Below are positions 25,601-33,212 of a stretch of DNA of 64,000 nt, one piece after another (position 1 is the first letter of the stretch; each line of letters begins with the position of its first letter). The position numbers and the translations under genes are program-made. The DNA is from DYRB01 sp963709645. Its GTDB lineage: Bacteria; Pseudomonadota; Gammaproteobacteria; Chromatiales; Chromatiaceae. The stretch covers positions 110,026 through 174,025 of the forward strand of contig CAVPXP010000049.1 in assembly GCA_963709645.1 (NCBI GenBank). Direction: 5' to 3'. Below the pieces are notes generated by a model, which was given only the letters and a program-made list of their open reading frames with translations, ran no database searches and had not been told where the DNA came from.

Positions 25601-26077
25601 GTCTATTGGGACCGCCTCGCGGTCGCCTATGCCGAGCCCCTGCCAGGTGCGCGTCGCCAAGACCTCCCGCCGATCGCCGCACGCCTCGCCCAGACTGGAT
25701 TTCCGAAGCGCCTGACCTTCGCTCAGGCGAGGCCAGGCTACGACTATGGTACCCGCACACCCTTTTGGGACACCCGCGCAATGGCCGGCTTTTACACCCG
25801 CATCGGTCCCGTGGACGCGCTGGTCGCCGAGACCGACGACGCCCTGGCCATCATCGGCCCCGGGGAGGAGATCCAGATCGAATTCGAGGCACCCTCAGCC
25901 CCGCCGCCGGGCTGGACGCGCAGCCTGGTCCTGGAGACCCACGGCTGGACCAAGGATATGGACCTCTACACCAAAGACGGCGAGACCCTGGAGCCCCTGC
26001 CTAAGACCGGCGGCGATCCCGCCCGGCGCGACGTCCTGCACGCCGCCTACAACACCCGCTGGCGGGATGGGCGGTGA
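22628..26077 (+). CDS. Large lipoprotein with TPR, FG-GAP/VCBS and ASPIC/UnbV-type domains
   Basis: 1149 residues. The signal peptide ends in a lipobox (LAVLLAAC). Residues ~55-240 hold TPR repeats (NRGVGLMGRFDYAPAREAFA; AAYYLGQCLAQQGDQGQALA). From ~295 there are FG-GAP/VCBS calcium-binding repeats (VDLNGDDQPDLFVPG; DYDNDGLTDVYLARRG; DADHDGDLDLFLVN), then a CRTAC/UnbV-like part and a C-terminal ~350 residues of unknown fold. The protein should be on the periplasmic or outer surface. A beta-propeller adhesion or assembly role is typical for such repeats; the true function is unknown. It is isolated, bounded downstream by palindromic element A. Confidence 0.8.
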   Translation: MPPTARLALALAVLLAACSEAPQAPVPSRGPDQARTADQAQPLTIGDQTTPAALDAAAIAENNRGVGLMGRFDYAPAREAFAALVEAHPEDTDLAVNLAIATLNRQQEGDEAAALTLVETVIARDPGQLRAQYVAGLLRLYLSSPAGAVAHFRAVAEGDSTDAYAAYYLGQCLAQQGDQGQALAWYRKALTLDPYLRSAYYGAFQAEQRLGRRDDARTLMETYQRLANNPQARLAEFKYTRMGPKAEALALGETRPTPATLPPGPILAEPRPMAAEGAQDLVWPAPGLRPLGVSVVDLNGDDQPDLFVPGVGPTGGTLVLQATPGGGLRLEAGHPLAAVTAVNAALWGDYDNDGLTDVYLARRGPNQLWRQSQPGVWEDVTDATGTAAGAADTLDGAFLDADHDGDLDLFLVNADSPNELLNNNLDGTFRPLATDQGIAGPPGGGGRQVLPVDLDADRDTDLIVIGASPPHQAWLNDRLWAYRPAEGLDAFLAVPMLAALAADLDADGAAELYGLDPDGRLRRWRRDPSGSFVAQDMAIVGAAAGAPWAQLALADMDGDGTLDLIASGPWGWRAFSAEGRELATARVEADAALTFVAPLLLDPAVGPALVGLTGAGPVLWPPGPGRGRYVSMSLSGMADAARAMRSNASGVGTGVALRVGSRWGIASTLRPRSGPGQDLQPLSLGIGNAAQADFAAIDWSDGVFQSELALAPGQVHRVVETQRQLSSCPVLFAWDGSRYAFVSDLLGVGGLGYAVAPGEYAPARPWEYLLLPKGLAQPLDGRYRLKLTEPMEEAAYLDAARLTVWDLPPGWQIVLDERMGISAPEPTGEPRFYRTETLPQQVLDQDERDVTEALARADGEAADPGPLDRRFIGRLAAEQVLTLTFAAPLDDSLRSNSPQRTEKPGGDAGPGELLLVADGWVEYPYSQTSFAAWQAGASYEAPSLEARGADGVWRRVLTQFGYPAGMPRRMSIPLPDLPPGTDALRLRGNLEVYWDRLAVAYAEPLPGARRQDLPPIAARLAQTGFPKRLTFAQARPGYDYGTRTPFWDTRAMAGFYTRIGPVDALVAETDDALAIIGPGEEIQIEFEAPSAPPPGWTRSLVLETHGWTKDMDLYTKDGETLEPLPKTGGDPARRDVLHAAYNTRWRDGR

Positions 26078-26138
26078 GGGGACCAATCGTCACTGAAAGT
26101 AGACCCGCCAGGAACAAAGGATACGAGGCCGACCGCCC

Positions 26139-26230
26139 CATATAGATGCTGATTAAAGCCGTCTCGGCTTTGAATCAGCTCGCGCCCTCCGTGGCCCGAA
26201 CGGGCAACGCTTTAATGAGCGTTTCCCTAT
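26139..26230. repeat. Palindromic MITE-like element, copy A (short form)
   Basis: About 92 bp. The left end AGATGCTGATTAAAGCC and the right end GCTTTAATGAGCGTTTCCCTA are inverted repeats of each other, as in copies B and D, but the middle hairpins are mostly deleted (only the TGGCCCG...CGGGC part remains). The right end supplies the TAG stop codon of the sulfotransferase-like gene that reads into it from the right. Confidence 0.8.
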
Positions 26231-27432
26231 GGCTCCTCATCACTCCGCCCAAGGCCCCGCTGCATCGCGAGAACGAAATTCCTCACGACGCTGATCGGCC
26301 CCGACGCTCGCCGAGGGGGGCTCGGCACATCGTTATTGAGGCGACCCCGAATACTGGCCAACTCTTTGTTGGCCTTCGCAAGCTCGGCCTCCAGCCTGGC
26401 CTTGGCCACGCCGGACTCGACTAACTGCAGCCCAAGCTCAGCGATCGTTCCGGCGAGCTCCCGGCTGGTTACAGCAATCGGCCGGGTCCGCTCCCCTCGC
26501 CGAACGGTTTGCCAGTCCTCCACGAAATTACAGTCGGAGAAGCTGCCCGACATGAGGTCATTCGACGCTTTGAAAGCCTGCATGAGCGAACGGCGCTTGG
26601 CAACATTTAACATCGCACCGAGAGGATCGCCTTTTGGCAGGTGCTCGATTAGCCTCCGTCTGATCGCCATAGCCAGATCATAGGCTTCCGAACCACCTTC
26701 ATCGAAGCGGGGCAAGTATAGATTGACCAGACGGAGTGCTTGCACCTGCTGGGCGTCCAGCGACAGATTTTCATCCTTTCCGAAGGAGAATCCAGCGTCG
26801 CCGATACCGAGAAGCCCCAGGAAGTCACGCCGAATATCGCCATCGACGAATCGCTTCCTATCGAATTCCCTGACAAGGATATTCTCTGGCCCAAACACAG
26901 AGCCCCAAAGCTCCAGGGTGTCGCGGAAGTTGTAATACCGTTGCTTGGCAGTCACCTGATCCGCACGAAACGGCTTGCGGCGGCCCGATAGCACCGCAGT
27001 CGAGTAGGCCGCGAGCGCAAAATCATCCTGCCTTCGGAGGTAGCATATGACCTTTACACTGCGATCAGGCAACGCATCACGGATGGATTGTAGAGCATCT
27101 GCCTCACGCAACCGCGAGGAAAAGTGCTCGCATGAGAGAATAACGTGTTCGCGACACCGGACAATGTCTCGCCGGAGCTCGCCAAGCACCTCGGGGGCGG
27201 GGAGAAATTTTGTCGGTAATACATAGTCCGGACACGCGGGAGAAAAGCATGCTGCAATTGGGAAGTGCCCAATCTGCTGGAAGTAGGGCTTGGCATCGTC
27301 GCAGAGATAGGAAAAGCCTTTCGCCCTGAGCGCAGACTCGTTGGTCTTGAGAAAGACCTGTAGGGATGTGGTTCCGGTCTTCTCCAGACCAATATGAAGG
27401 TATACGTGTTTCACTATGCCTACCAACGCCAT
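26227..27432 (-). CDS. Sulfotransferase-like protein
   Basis: 401 residues from the ATG at 27432; the GTG six codons later (VKHVYLHIGLEKTG) is an equally good start. The 5'-phosphosulfate-binding loop of PAPS sulfotransferases is seen as HIGLEKTGTTSLQ, and a downstream ILSCEHFSSRLREADALQ segment fits the 3'-phosphate-binding region. The rest is divergent, with a coiled C-terminal segment. GC content is clearly lower than in the neighbours, which suggests transfer. The gene is bracketed by palindromic elements A (3' end, supplying its stop) and B (7 bp upstream of its start). Confidence 0.75.
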   Translation of the reverse strand: MALVGIVKHVYLHIGLEKTGTTSLQVFLKTNESALRAKGFSYLCDDAKPYFQQIGHFPIAACFSPACPDYVLPTKFLPAPEVLGELRRDIVRCREHVILSCEHFSSRLREADALQSIRDALPDRSVKVICYLRRQDDFALAAYSTAVLSGRRKPFRADQVTAKQRYYNFRDTLELWGSVFGPENILVREFDRKRFVDGDIRRDFLGLLGIGDAGFSFGKDENLSLDAQQVQALRLVNLYLPRFDEGGSEAYDLAMAIRRRLIEHLPKGDPLGAMLNVAKRRSLMQAFKASNDLMSGSFSDCNFVEDWQTVRRGERTRPIAVTSRELAGTIAELGLQLVESGVAKARLEAELAKANKELASIRGRLNNDVPSPPRRASGPISVVRNFVLAMQRGLGRSDEEP

Positions 27433-27438
27433 ACTTCG

Positions 27439-27595
27439 CTATGGAGATGCTGATAAAGGCCATCCCTGGCTTGAATCAGCTCGCGCTCCCCGAGGCGCGA
27501 CTCGTGGAGCGCTCCATTTCCAACGGCTTAGCGCCGTTGAAAATGGCGGGTCCTCCGTGGCCCGCACGGGAAACGCGCTAATCAGCGTCCCCCTA
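27439..27595. repeat. Palindromic MITE-like element, copy B
   Basis: 157 bp. Ends CTATGGAGATGCTGATAAAG and CGCTAATCAGCGTCCCCCTA are imperfect inverted repeats. Inside lie three hairpins: GCGCTCC...GGAGCGC, CCATTTCCAACGGC...GCCGTTGAAAATGG, and a CGGG...CCCG pair. It is about 90% identical to copy D. Confidence 0.85.
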
Positions 27596-28002
27596 ATGCC
27601 AGGGCGCAATCATATCTCAACAGCACCGCGACCAGCATGCCAAACGGGCCCGGCTGCGGATTCAGAACCTCGATTCGGGTCGGATCCGATGCGGCAGCCA
27701 GAGACCGCGGCTACTCCAGGCCACAGCGGTTCCCGGCCGCAGGGATCGACGCGGGTCGGACAGGCGCTCGGCCCGCCGGCGAGCCATTCGCCCTCAGGAC
27801 GGCAACACGGTGTCGCGCCAGGGATTGAGACCGGCGGGCGAACGGTATCCTGGACCCATGGAAGCAGCGAAGTCGCCCCGCGCCTGGTCGGCCCGCGCTG
27901 CCGCGGGCCTGAGCGTTCAGCGCTGTCTGGCCGCATGGAGGGAGAACTGGACGCCGCTCGCGGGTACCATGAGCGGCTGTTCCGCAAACCCAGACTGCAC
28001 CT
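27596..28002. other. Non-coding stretch
   Basis: About 400 bp between element B and the rapA pseudogene. High GC, open reading frames on both strands are short and lack family features. I see no RNA gene, repeat or clear promoter in it. Confidence 0.5.
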
Positions 28003-30780
28003 ATGCACCCATTTGTACCAGGCCAGCGCTGGCTCAGCGAGACCCAGGGAGACCTCGGCCTGGGTCAGGTCATCGGCGTTGACGAGCGCTGCGTCCACAT
28101 CGCCTTCCCCGCCACCGGAGAGACCCGCCTCTACGCTCTGCGCAACGCCCCCCTGGCGCGCGTCGAACTCGACCCTGGCGAGCGCATCCGCGACCGCGCC
28201 GGGCGGGTTCTGACGGTGCGCGCCCGGGAGGTCGGCGGCCGGCCTGATTGCGTATCGTGCGAGGACCTGGACGGCACCCCCTGCACCCTGCCCGAGTCCG
28301 AGCTGGACGACCACCTGCACCTCAACCGGCCCCAGCAGCGGCTGCTCTCCGGGCGCATCGACCGGGATCTCTGGTTCACCCTGCGCCTGGAGACCTGGCT
28401 GGCCGGGATGCGCCAGGCCGCCTCGCCGGTGCTCGGGCTGGTGGGGCCACGCATCGGGCCCATCCCGCATCAGCTCTAGATCGCCGCCGAGGTGGCCGGG
28501 CGCTATGCCCCGCGGGTCCTGCTGGCCGACGAGGTCGGGCTCGGCAAGACCATCGAGGCCGGGCTCATCCTGCACCGGATGCTCCTCACCGGGCGGGCCA
28601 GCCGGGTGCTCATCCTGGTGCCCGAGCCCCTGCTCCACCAGTGGCTGGTGGAAATGCGCCGCCGCTTCAACCTGCGCCTGGCCCTGTTCGACCGGGAGCG
28701 CCTCGCCTCCATGGGCGAGCCCAATCCCTTCCAGGCCGAGCAGTGCGTCCTGTGCAGCCTGGACCTGCTGACCGCGGATCCCCAGGCCGCCCGCGGCGCC
28801 TTGGCAGGGAACTGGGACCTACTGGTGGTGGACGAGGCTCATCACCTCGCCTGGTCGCCTGACGAGACCAGTCTGGAATATGACCTCGTGGCCGCCCTGG
28901 CAGCGCGCACCCCCGGGGTCCTGCTCCTGACCGCGACCCCGGAGCAGTTCGGCCGGGCCGGCCATTTCGGGCGCCTGCGCCTGCTGGACCCGGATCGCTT
29001 CCAGGACTATGAGACCTTCCTGGAGGAGGAGCCCCACTACGCCCAGGTGGCGGCCCTGGCCGGTCGCCTGCTGGATGGCTGTACCCCTGGACGAGGCCGA
29101 CCAGGCCCTGCTGCACGACCTCGCCGGCGACACCCAGGGGCTGACCCCCGAGCAGGTCTGCGAGCGCCTGGTGGACCGCCACGGGACCGGCCGGGTCCTG
29201 TTCCGCAACACCCGCGCCGCCATCCCCGGGTTTCCGGGGCGCGAACCCGTCGCCTACCCCTTGCCAGTGCCCGCCGGCCTATGCGGAGCTGACGGGCGAG
29301 AGCCGGGCTAACCCCGGAAGCCGCCTTCGGCGCCGGCTGGGCCGACCTGGACCCGCGCATCGACTGGCTGATCGCCACCCTGCGGGCGCAACGCCCCGAG
29401 AAGGTGCTGCTCATCGCTGCCCGCGCCCAGACGGTACTGGACCTGCGCGAGGCCCTGCTGCGGCGTGCCGGCATCCACGCCGCCGTCTTCCACGAGGGCA
29501 TGGAGATCGTCGAGCGCGACCGCGCCGCGGCCTACTTCGCCGCCGCCGAGGACGGGACCCAGATCCTGCTCTGCTCGGAGATCGGCAGCGAGGGGCGCAA
29601 CTTCCAGTTTGCCCACCACCTGGTCCTGTTCGACCTGCCGCTGGACCCGGATCTGCTGGAGCAGCGCATCGGGCGCCTCGATCGCATCGGCCAGCGCGAG
29701 ACGGTGCGCATCCATGTCCCCTATCTCGCCGGCGGCCCGGGCGAGACCCTGTATCGGTGGTACGCCGAGGGGCTCGGGGCCCTGAGCGCCCCCTGCCCCG
29801 CGGCGCCGGCGGTCTTCGCCCAGCTCGGGCCGGACCTGCACGCAGCCCTGGCGGACCCGTCCCTCGCCGACGCCCTGATGGCCGCGCCCGGGAGCTGACC
29901 GAACGTATCGACGCCGAGCTGGCCGCCGGGCGGGACCGTCTCCTGGAGCTGCACTCCCATCGCCGCGACGTCTCCGCGGCCCTGGTGGAGGCCGTGGAGC
30001 GGCAGGATGCCGAGCGCTCGGTGGCCGACTGGATCGGCCGGGTGTGGGACCTCTTCGGCATCGAGAACGAGCCGGGGCCGGGCGGCGCCGTGGTAGTTCG
30101 CCCCGGCCCGCACATGCTCCAGGAGCACTTCCCGGAGCTGCCCGAGGACGGCATGACGGCCACCTTCGACCGCGCCGCCGCCCTCGCCCACGAGGACCGC
30201 GCCTTCCTGACCTGGGAGCACCCCATGGTGCGCGGGGCCATGGACCTGCTGACCGGCTCCGACCTCGGGGCCTCGGCCATCACCCTGGTACGCGACCCGC
30301 GCTTCAAGCCCGCCACCGTGCTGCTGGAGGCGGTCTACATCGCCGAGTGCCCGGCCCCGCCGGCCCTGGAGGTGGGGCGATTCCTGCCCCCCACGGCCCT
30401 GCGCCTGGTGCTCGACGGAGCGGGCCGGGACTTGTCCGCTCTCCTGCCCCACGAGGCCCTGCGGGGCGAGTGCCTGACCCGCAACCGCAAGCTCGCCACG
30501 GCGGTGATCCGGTCCCAGGCCGCGCGCCTGACGGCCATGCTGGAGCGCGGCGAGGCCCTGGCCCAGGCGGCCGCGGCGACGGCTACGGGACGACGCCCAG
30601 GCGCGGATGCAGAGCCTCCTGGGGGAGGAGCTGGACCGATTGCGGGCCCTGGCCGCGGTCAACCCCCTGGTCCGGGCCGAGGAGATCGCCCACCTCGAAG
30701 ACCGCCGGGAGCAGCTCACCCGCCACCTGGCCCACACCCACCCGCGTCTCGATGCTTTGCGGGTGATTGTGACCGGGTAG
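28003..30780 (+). pseudogene. rapA: rapA (RNA polymerase-associated SWI2/SNF2 ATPase) pseudogene
   Basis: The whole region matches RapA in order: MHPFVPGQRWLSETQGDLGL at the start, the ATPase motifs ADEVGLGKTIEAG, VVDEAHHLAWS and LLLTATPEQ, the helicase half (HEGMEIVERDRAAAYFA; CSEIGSEGRNFQFAHH; RIGRLDRIGQ), and a C-terminus ending HTHPRLDALRVIVTG. The frame is broken at least five times: an in-frame TAG at ~28477 within HQL*IA, and frame changes near 29085, 29295, 29895 and 30590. About 40 residues between the two helicase lobes are also missing. RapA recycles RNA polymerase after transcription. This copy cannot make the protein unless several sequencing errors are present. Confidence 0.9.
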
Positions 30781-31082
30781 CGTCTGCTCCGCGGACCGAA
30801 TACCACGACTCGCTCACCCGCACTTCGGAGCCTAAGAGCTGCCTCACCCGCTGTATCAGCCAAGCATCCGCTCGTGCGCCTGCGGAGACGTGCGGCCAAA
30901 CCTGCACCGTTAGTGCTTTATCAGGCCACTTCGCCGCCCAAGACACTAAAGGCAGACCCGGAGCAACGCTTCTAACCAATTGACAGAGCGAAAGAATTGT
31001 GGCCGACTGGACGCTGGCTCCCAATTTATCGAGACCGTTCGTCCGCCGAAATTGGGTTGGACAAAGCAAGGAAATATACGCC
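30781..31082. other. Non-coding stretch before the EVE-nuclease gene
   Basis: About 300 bp in which GC content falls compared with the upstream pseudogene. It must hold the promoter for the next gene, but I cannot point to one. A GTG at 30999 in frame with the next gene would add 28 residues without recognisable homology. Confidence 0.4.
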
Positions 31083-32162
31083 GTGACTTATTGGCTTGAT
31101 CTATTTACCGGCGTTACGTGGAACGAATTTCGTGCCGCAGGAAGCAATGTGAGCGGCTTCCGTGAAACCCGTTGGAAAACGGTTCAGCGAATCAAGGAGG
31201 GTGACATCTTCCTCTGTTACCTCACGGGGATTTCCCGATTTGTTGGTTTGCTGGAAGTTACCGGGAAGCCGTTTCAGGATGAGACGTCGATCTGGAACGA
31301 TCAGGTCTTCCCGTGCCGTCTCCCAGTAAAACCGTTGCTTGAGCTTGGTCCTGAGTATGGCGTTTCCGTTCACGACCTCCGTGACCAACTGTCGTGCTTC
31401 CTAATTTCAGAATCGAGGAACGCTTGGACTGGTGCGTTCCGAGGATCACCAGCGAAGTGGTCTCAAGCCGACGGCGATGCTGTCGTTGAAGCCCTTCGCT
31501 ATGCAGAGCAGCATCCAAAGAAACTCCCGACAGACCAGAAAAAGCTGGCACGAAAACCACGTTCATTCGTCGGCAAAGACAAGAAGGCAGTCACAATTCC
31601 CGAGGACGAAGAGCTGCCATTGATCGCCAAACCAAAGGTAACGGAAGCGTCTCCCACCGAGCATACAGAAATACAAGCACTTCTTCTAAGACTCGGAGCC
31701 GACATGGGCTTCGACGTTTGGGTAGCTCGGAACGACCGGGGAAGCGCGTGCAATGGGAAATGCCTAGGGGAATTTCCGCGGATTAAAGATGCTCTTCCCT
31801 TGCAATTCGATGATGCTACAAACAGAACGATTGAATTGATTGATGTCCTGTGGCTTAAAGGAAACTCCATCGTAGCGGCCTTCGAGGTCGAAAGCACGAC
31901 ATCAATCTATTCCGGCCTTCTTCGTATGTCGGATTTGACTGCAATGCAGCCCAACTTAAACATACCGTTATACTTGGTCGCACCAGATGAACGCAGAGAG
32001 AAAGTGTTTATGGAGATCAACCGGCCGACGTTTAGCCATCTTAGTCCACCACTTTCGGACATATGCCGATTTATCGCCTTCTCTGACCTCAAGACAAAGA
32101 TCGAGGAGGTGGGCTCGTACCTCCGTTTTCTGAAGCCTGAGTTTCTGGATCGCCTTCTCTGA
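31083..32162 (+). CDS. EVE-domain + PD-(D/E)XK nuclease-like protein (possible modification-dependent restriction factor)
   Basis: 359 residues from the GTG at 31083 (YWLDLFTGVTWNEF follows); a GTG at 30999 is the alternative. The N-terminal ~120 residues resemble EVE/PUA-like domains (GFRETRWKTVQRIKEGD, FLCYLTGISRFVGLLEVTG), which flip out modified bases. A basic linker follows. The C-terminal half looks like a PD-(D/E)XK nuclease: Glu in EHTEIQALLLRLG, Asp in TIELIDVLWLKG, and ExE in VAAFEVESTTSIYSGLLR. This pairing is the logic of type IV restriction, but the fold call is mine by eye. The C-terminus is abnormal: it ends DRLL where the duplicated copy reads EELSEQCSLDEL. GC content is low relative to the genome. 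Confidence 0.65.
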   Translation: MTYWLDLFTGVTWNEFRAAGSNVSGFRETRWKTVQRIKEGDIFLCYLTGISRFVGLLEVTGKPFQDETSIWNDQVFPCRLPVKPLLELGPEYGVSVHDLRDQLSCFLISESRNAWTGAFRGSPAKWSQADGDAVVEALRYAEQHPKKLPTDQKKLARKPRSFVGKDKKAVTIPEDEELPLIAKPKVTEASPTEHTEIQALLLRLGADMGFDVWVARNDRGSACNGKCLGEFPRIKDALPLQFDDATNRTIELIDVLWLKGNSIVAAFEVESTTSIYSGLLRMSDLTAMQPNLNIPLYLVAPDERREKVFMEINRPTFSHLSPPLSDICRFIAFSDLKTKIEEVGSYLRFLKPEFLDRLL

Positions 32163-32262
32163 TCTAAAGACCAAGATTGAGGAAGTGGGGTCATATCTTC
32201 GATTTCTAAAACCTGAGTTTTTGGAGGAACTTTCTGAGCAATGCTCGCTCGACGAGCTATAG
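32149..32262 (+). pseudogene. Detached second copy of the 3' end of the EVE-nuclease gene
   Basis: In a different frame from the gene it follows, this segment encodes IAFSDLKTKIEEVGSYLRFL and then KPEFLEELSEQCSLDEL before a TAG. Its first 25 codons encode exactly the same residues as the 3' end of the preceding gene, yet differ at about 13 synonymous positions. It therefore looks like the true terminus of a diverged homologue joined behind the first copy, at a shared TCGCCTTCTCTGA sequence. Confidence 0.75.
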
Positions 32263-32334
32263 CGTGTCCAACAATTGCACAAACGCCGACGCCTCACGGC
32301 GACCTCCGCTATCGCTACGGCGGCAGTCCTGAGA

Positions 32335-32392
32335 TTGGGGTTGACGGTCGCGAACCCCAACATCGAGCAGTAATTCGGTTGGGGTTCTCTCC
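32335..32392. repeat. REP-like palindrome, partial copy
   Basis: TTGGGGTT...CGCGAACCCCAAC, then TCGAGCAG, then TTCGGTTGGGGTTC. It matches the inner part of the complete copy at 33078-33148 (CGAACCCCAAC, TCGAGCAG, TTGGGGTTC). The outer arm is missing. Confidence 0.7.
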
Positions 32393-32429
32393 TAAACCAG
32401 ATTTGCCAACTGAGCAGGAGGGATATCGT

Positions 32430-32942
32430 ATGGAGTTCTACAATAATCACTACCTTTCCGATGGCTATTCGATAGCCCGGAAAGGCATGAGCATGGTTCG
32501 CCCGTTTGAAATTCAGAAAGGGCATATTTTGTATCGCTTCTACGATTCAAACAAAGCGCGCACCCCAGCTGAAGGTGCAAATGGCGCCTGGTGGTTGGAG
32601 TACGAACATTTCCAAGCTATCAAGCATTTTGCTCTCCGCAATGGCCACTCAATTTCTTATGCGGCGAGGCTCTTCGCTGCAATCCTTTATGAATGGAGCG
32701 AGGTAAACGCATGGGTCGGGTGCGAAGTTACCCAGCCACTACATGCATGGAAAGGACGAGGCAAGCAGGTCTCTGCATCAGGAAAGGATGCTCGCGACCT
32801 TCCAACAATGACCCCGATGCAGAGCATTCTTGAAATCTATCAAGTGGTGCTGCCGGGTGTCGGAGGTCAGTCATCCATTGCTTCACACGTTCTCAGAGTC
32901 GCCAAACATGAGCGATTTAGCCAGCCCCTAGGGAGATGCTGA
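32430..32942 (+). CDS. Unknown protein in low-GC accessory segment
   Basis: 170 residues from MEFYNNHYLSDGYSIARKGM (ATG at 32430, preceded by GGAGGG). It is soluble with many aromatics (HILYRFYDSNKARTPAEGAN; GAWWLEYEHFQAIKHFALRN). No family recognised. GC content resembles the EVE-nuclease gene upstream, so both may have arrived together. The 3' end runs into palindromic element C, which supplies the last residues (GRC) and stop. Read across the second copy of the 21-bp direct repeat, the original end would be LGWGER. Confidence 0.55.
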   Translation: MEFYNNHYLSDGYSIARKGMSMVRPFEIQKGHILYRFYDSNKARTPAEGANGAWWLEYEHFQAIKHFALRNGHSISYAARLFAAILYEWSEVNAWVGCEVTQPLHAWKGRGKQVSASGKDARDLPTMTPMQSILEIYQVVLPGVGGQSSIASHVLRVAKHERFSQPLGRC

Positions 32943-33078
32943 TTAAAGCCATCCCTGGCTTGAATCAGCTCGCGCTCCCCGAGGCGCGACTCGTGGAGCG
33001 CTCGAGTGTCGGACGGCTCAGTCGTCCGTTGGACTTGGCCGCTCTCGAGCCCAACGACGCGATTTAGCCAGCCCCTAG
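32928..33078. repeat. Palindromic MITE-like element, copy C, bounded by CTAG and a 21-bp direct repeat
   Basis: The left half (CTAGGGAGATGCTGATTAAA through GACTCGTGGAGCGCTC) is identical to copy D. The right half is different: GTCGGACGGCTCAGTCGTCC and CTCGAGC, forming its own hairpin with GCTCGAG. A 21-bp direct repeat GCGATTTAGCCAGCCCCTAGG lies at 32912-32932 and 33059-33079, so element and flank are bounded by the same sequence. Confidence 0.8.
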
Positions 33079-33148
33079 GTTGGGGTGAGCGGTAGCGAAC
33101 CCCAACGTCGAGCAGCCCTTCGCTTGGGGTTCGTTCCTCACCCCAACC
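33078..33148. repeat. REP-like nested palindrome, complete copy
   Basis: Outer arms GGTTGGGGTGAG (33078-33089) and CTCACCCCAACC (33137-33148) are a perfect 12-bp inverted repeat. Inner arms CGAACCCCAA (33096-33105) and TTGGGGTTCG (33124-33133) are a perfect 10-bp inverted repeat. A partial second copy lies at 32335-32392. Confidence 0.85.
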
Positions 33149-33212
33149 TACCAACTGCGAATTGAAAAAAAAAGGGGGCGCGCGACCCCATGTGCATCGA
33201 ACAGAGGGCAAG

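Noticed and set aside
26146..26424. Plus-strand ORF starting inside palindromic element A
   Set aside because: Its first residues are translated repeat sequence and the rest is antisense to the sulfotransferase-like gene.
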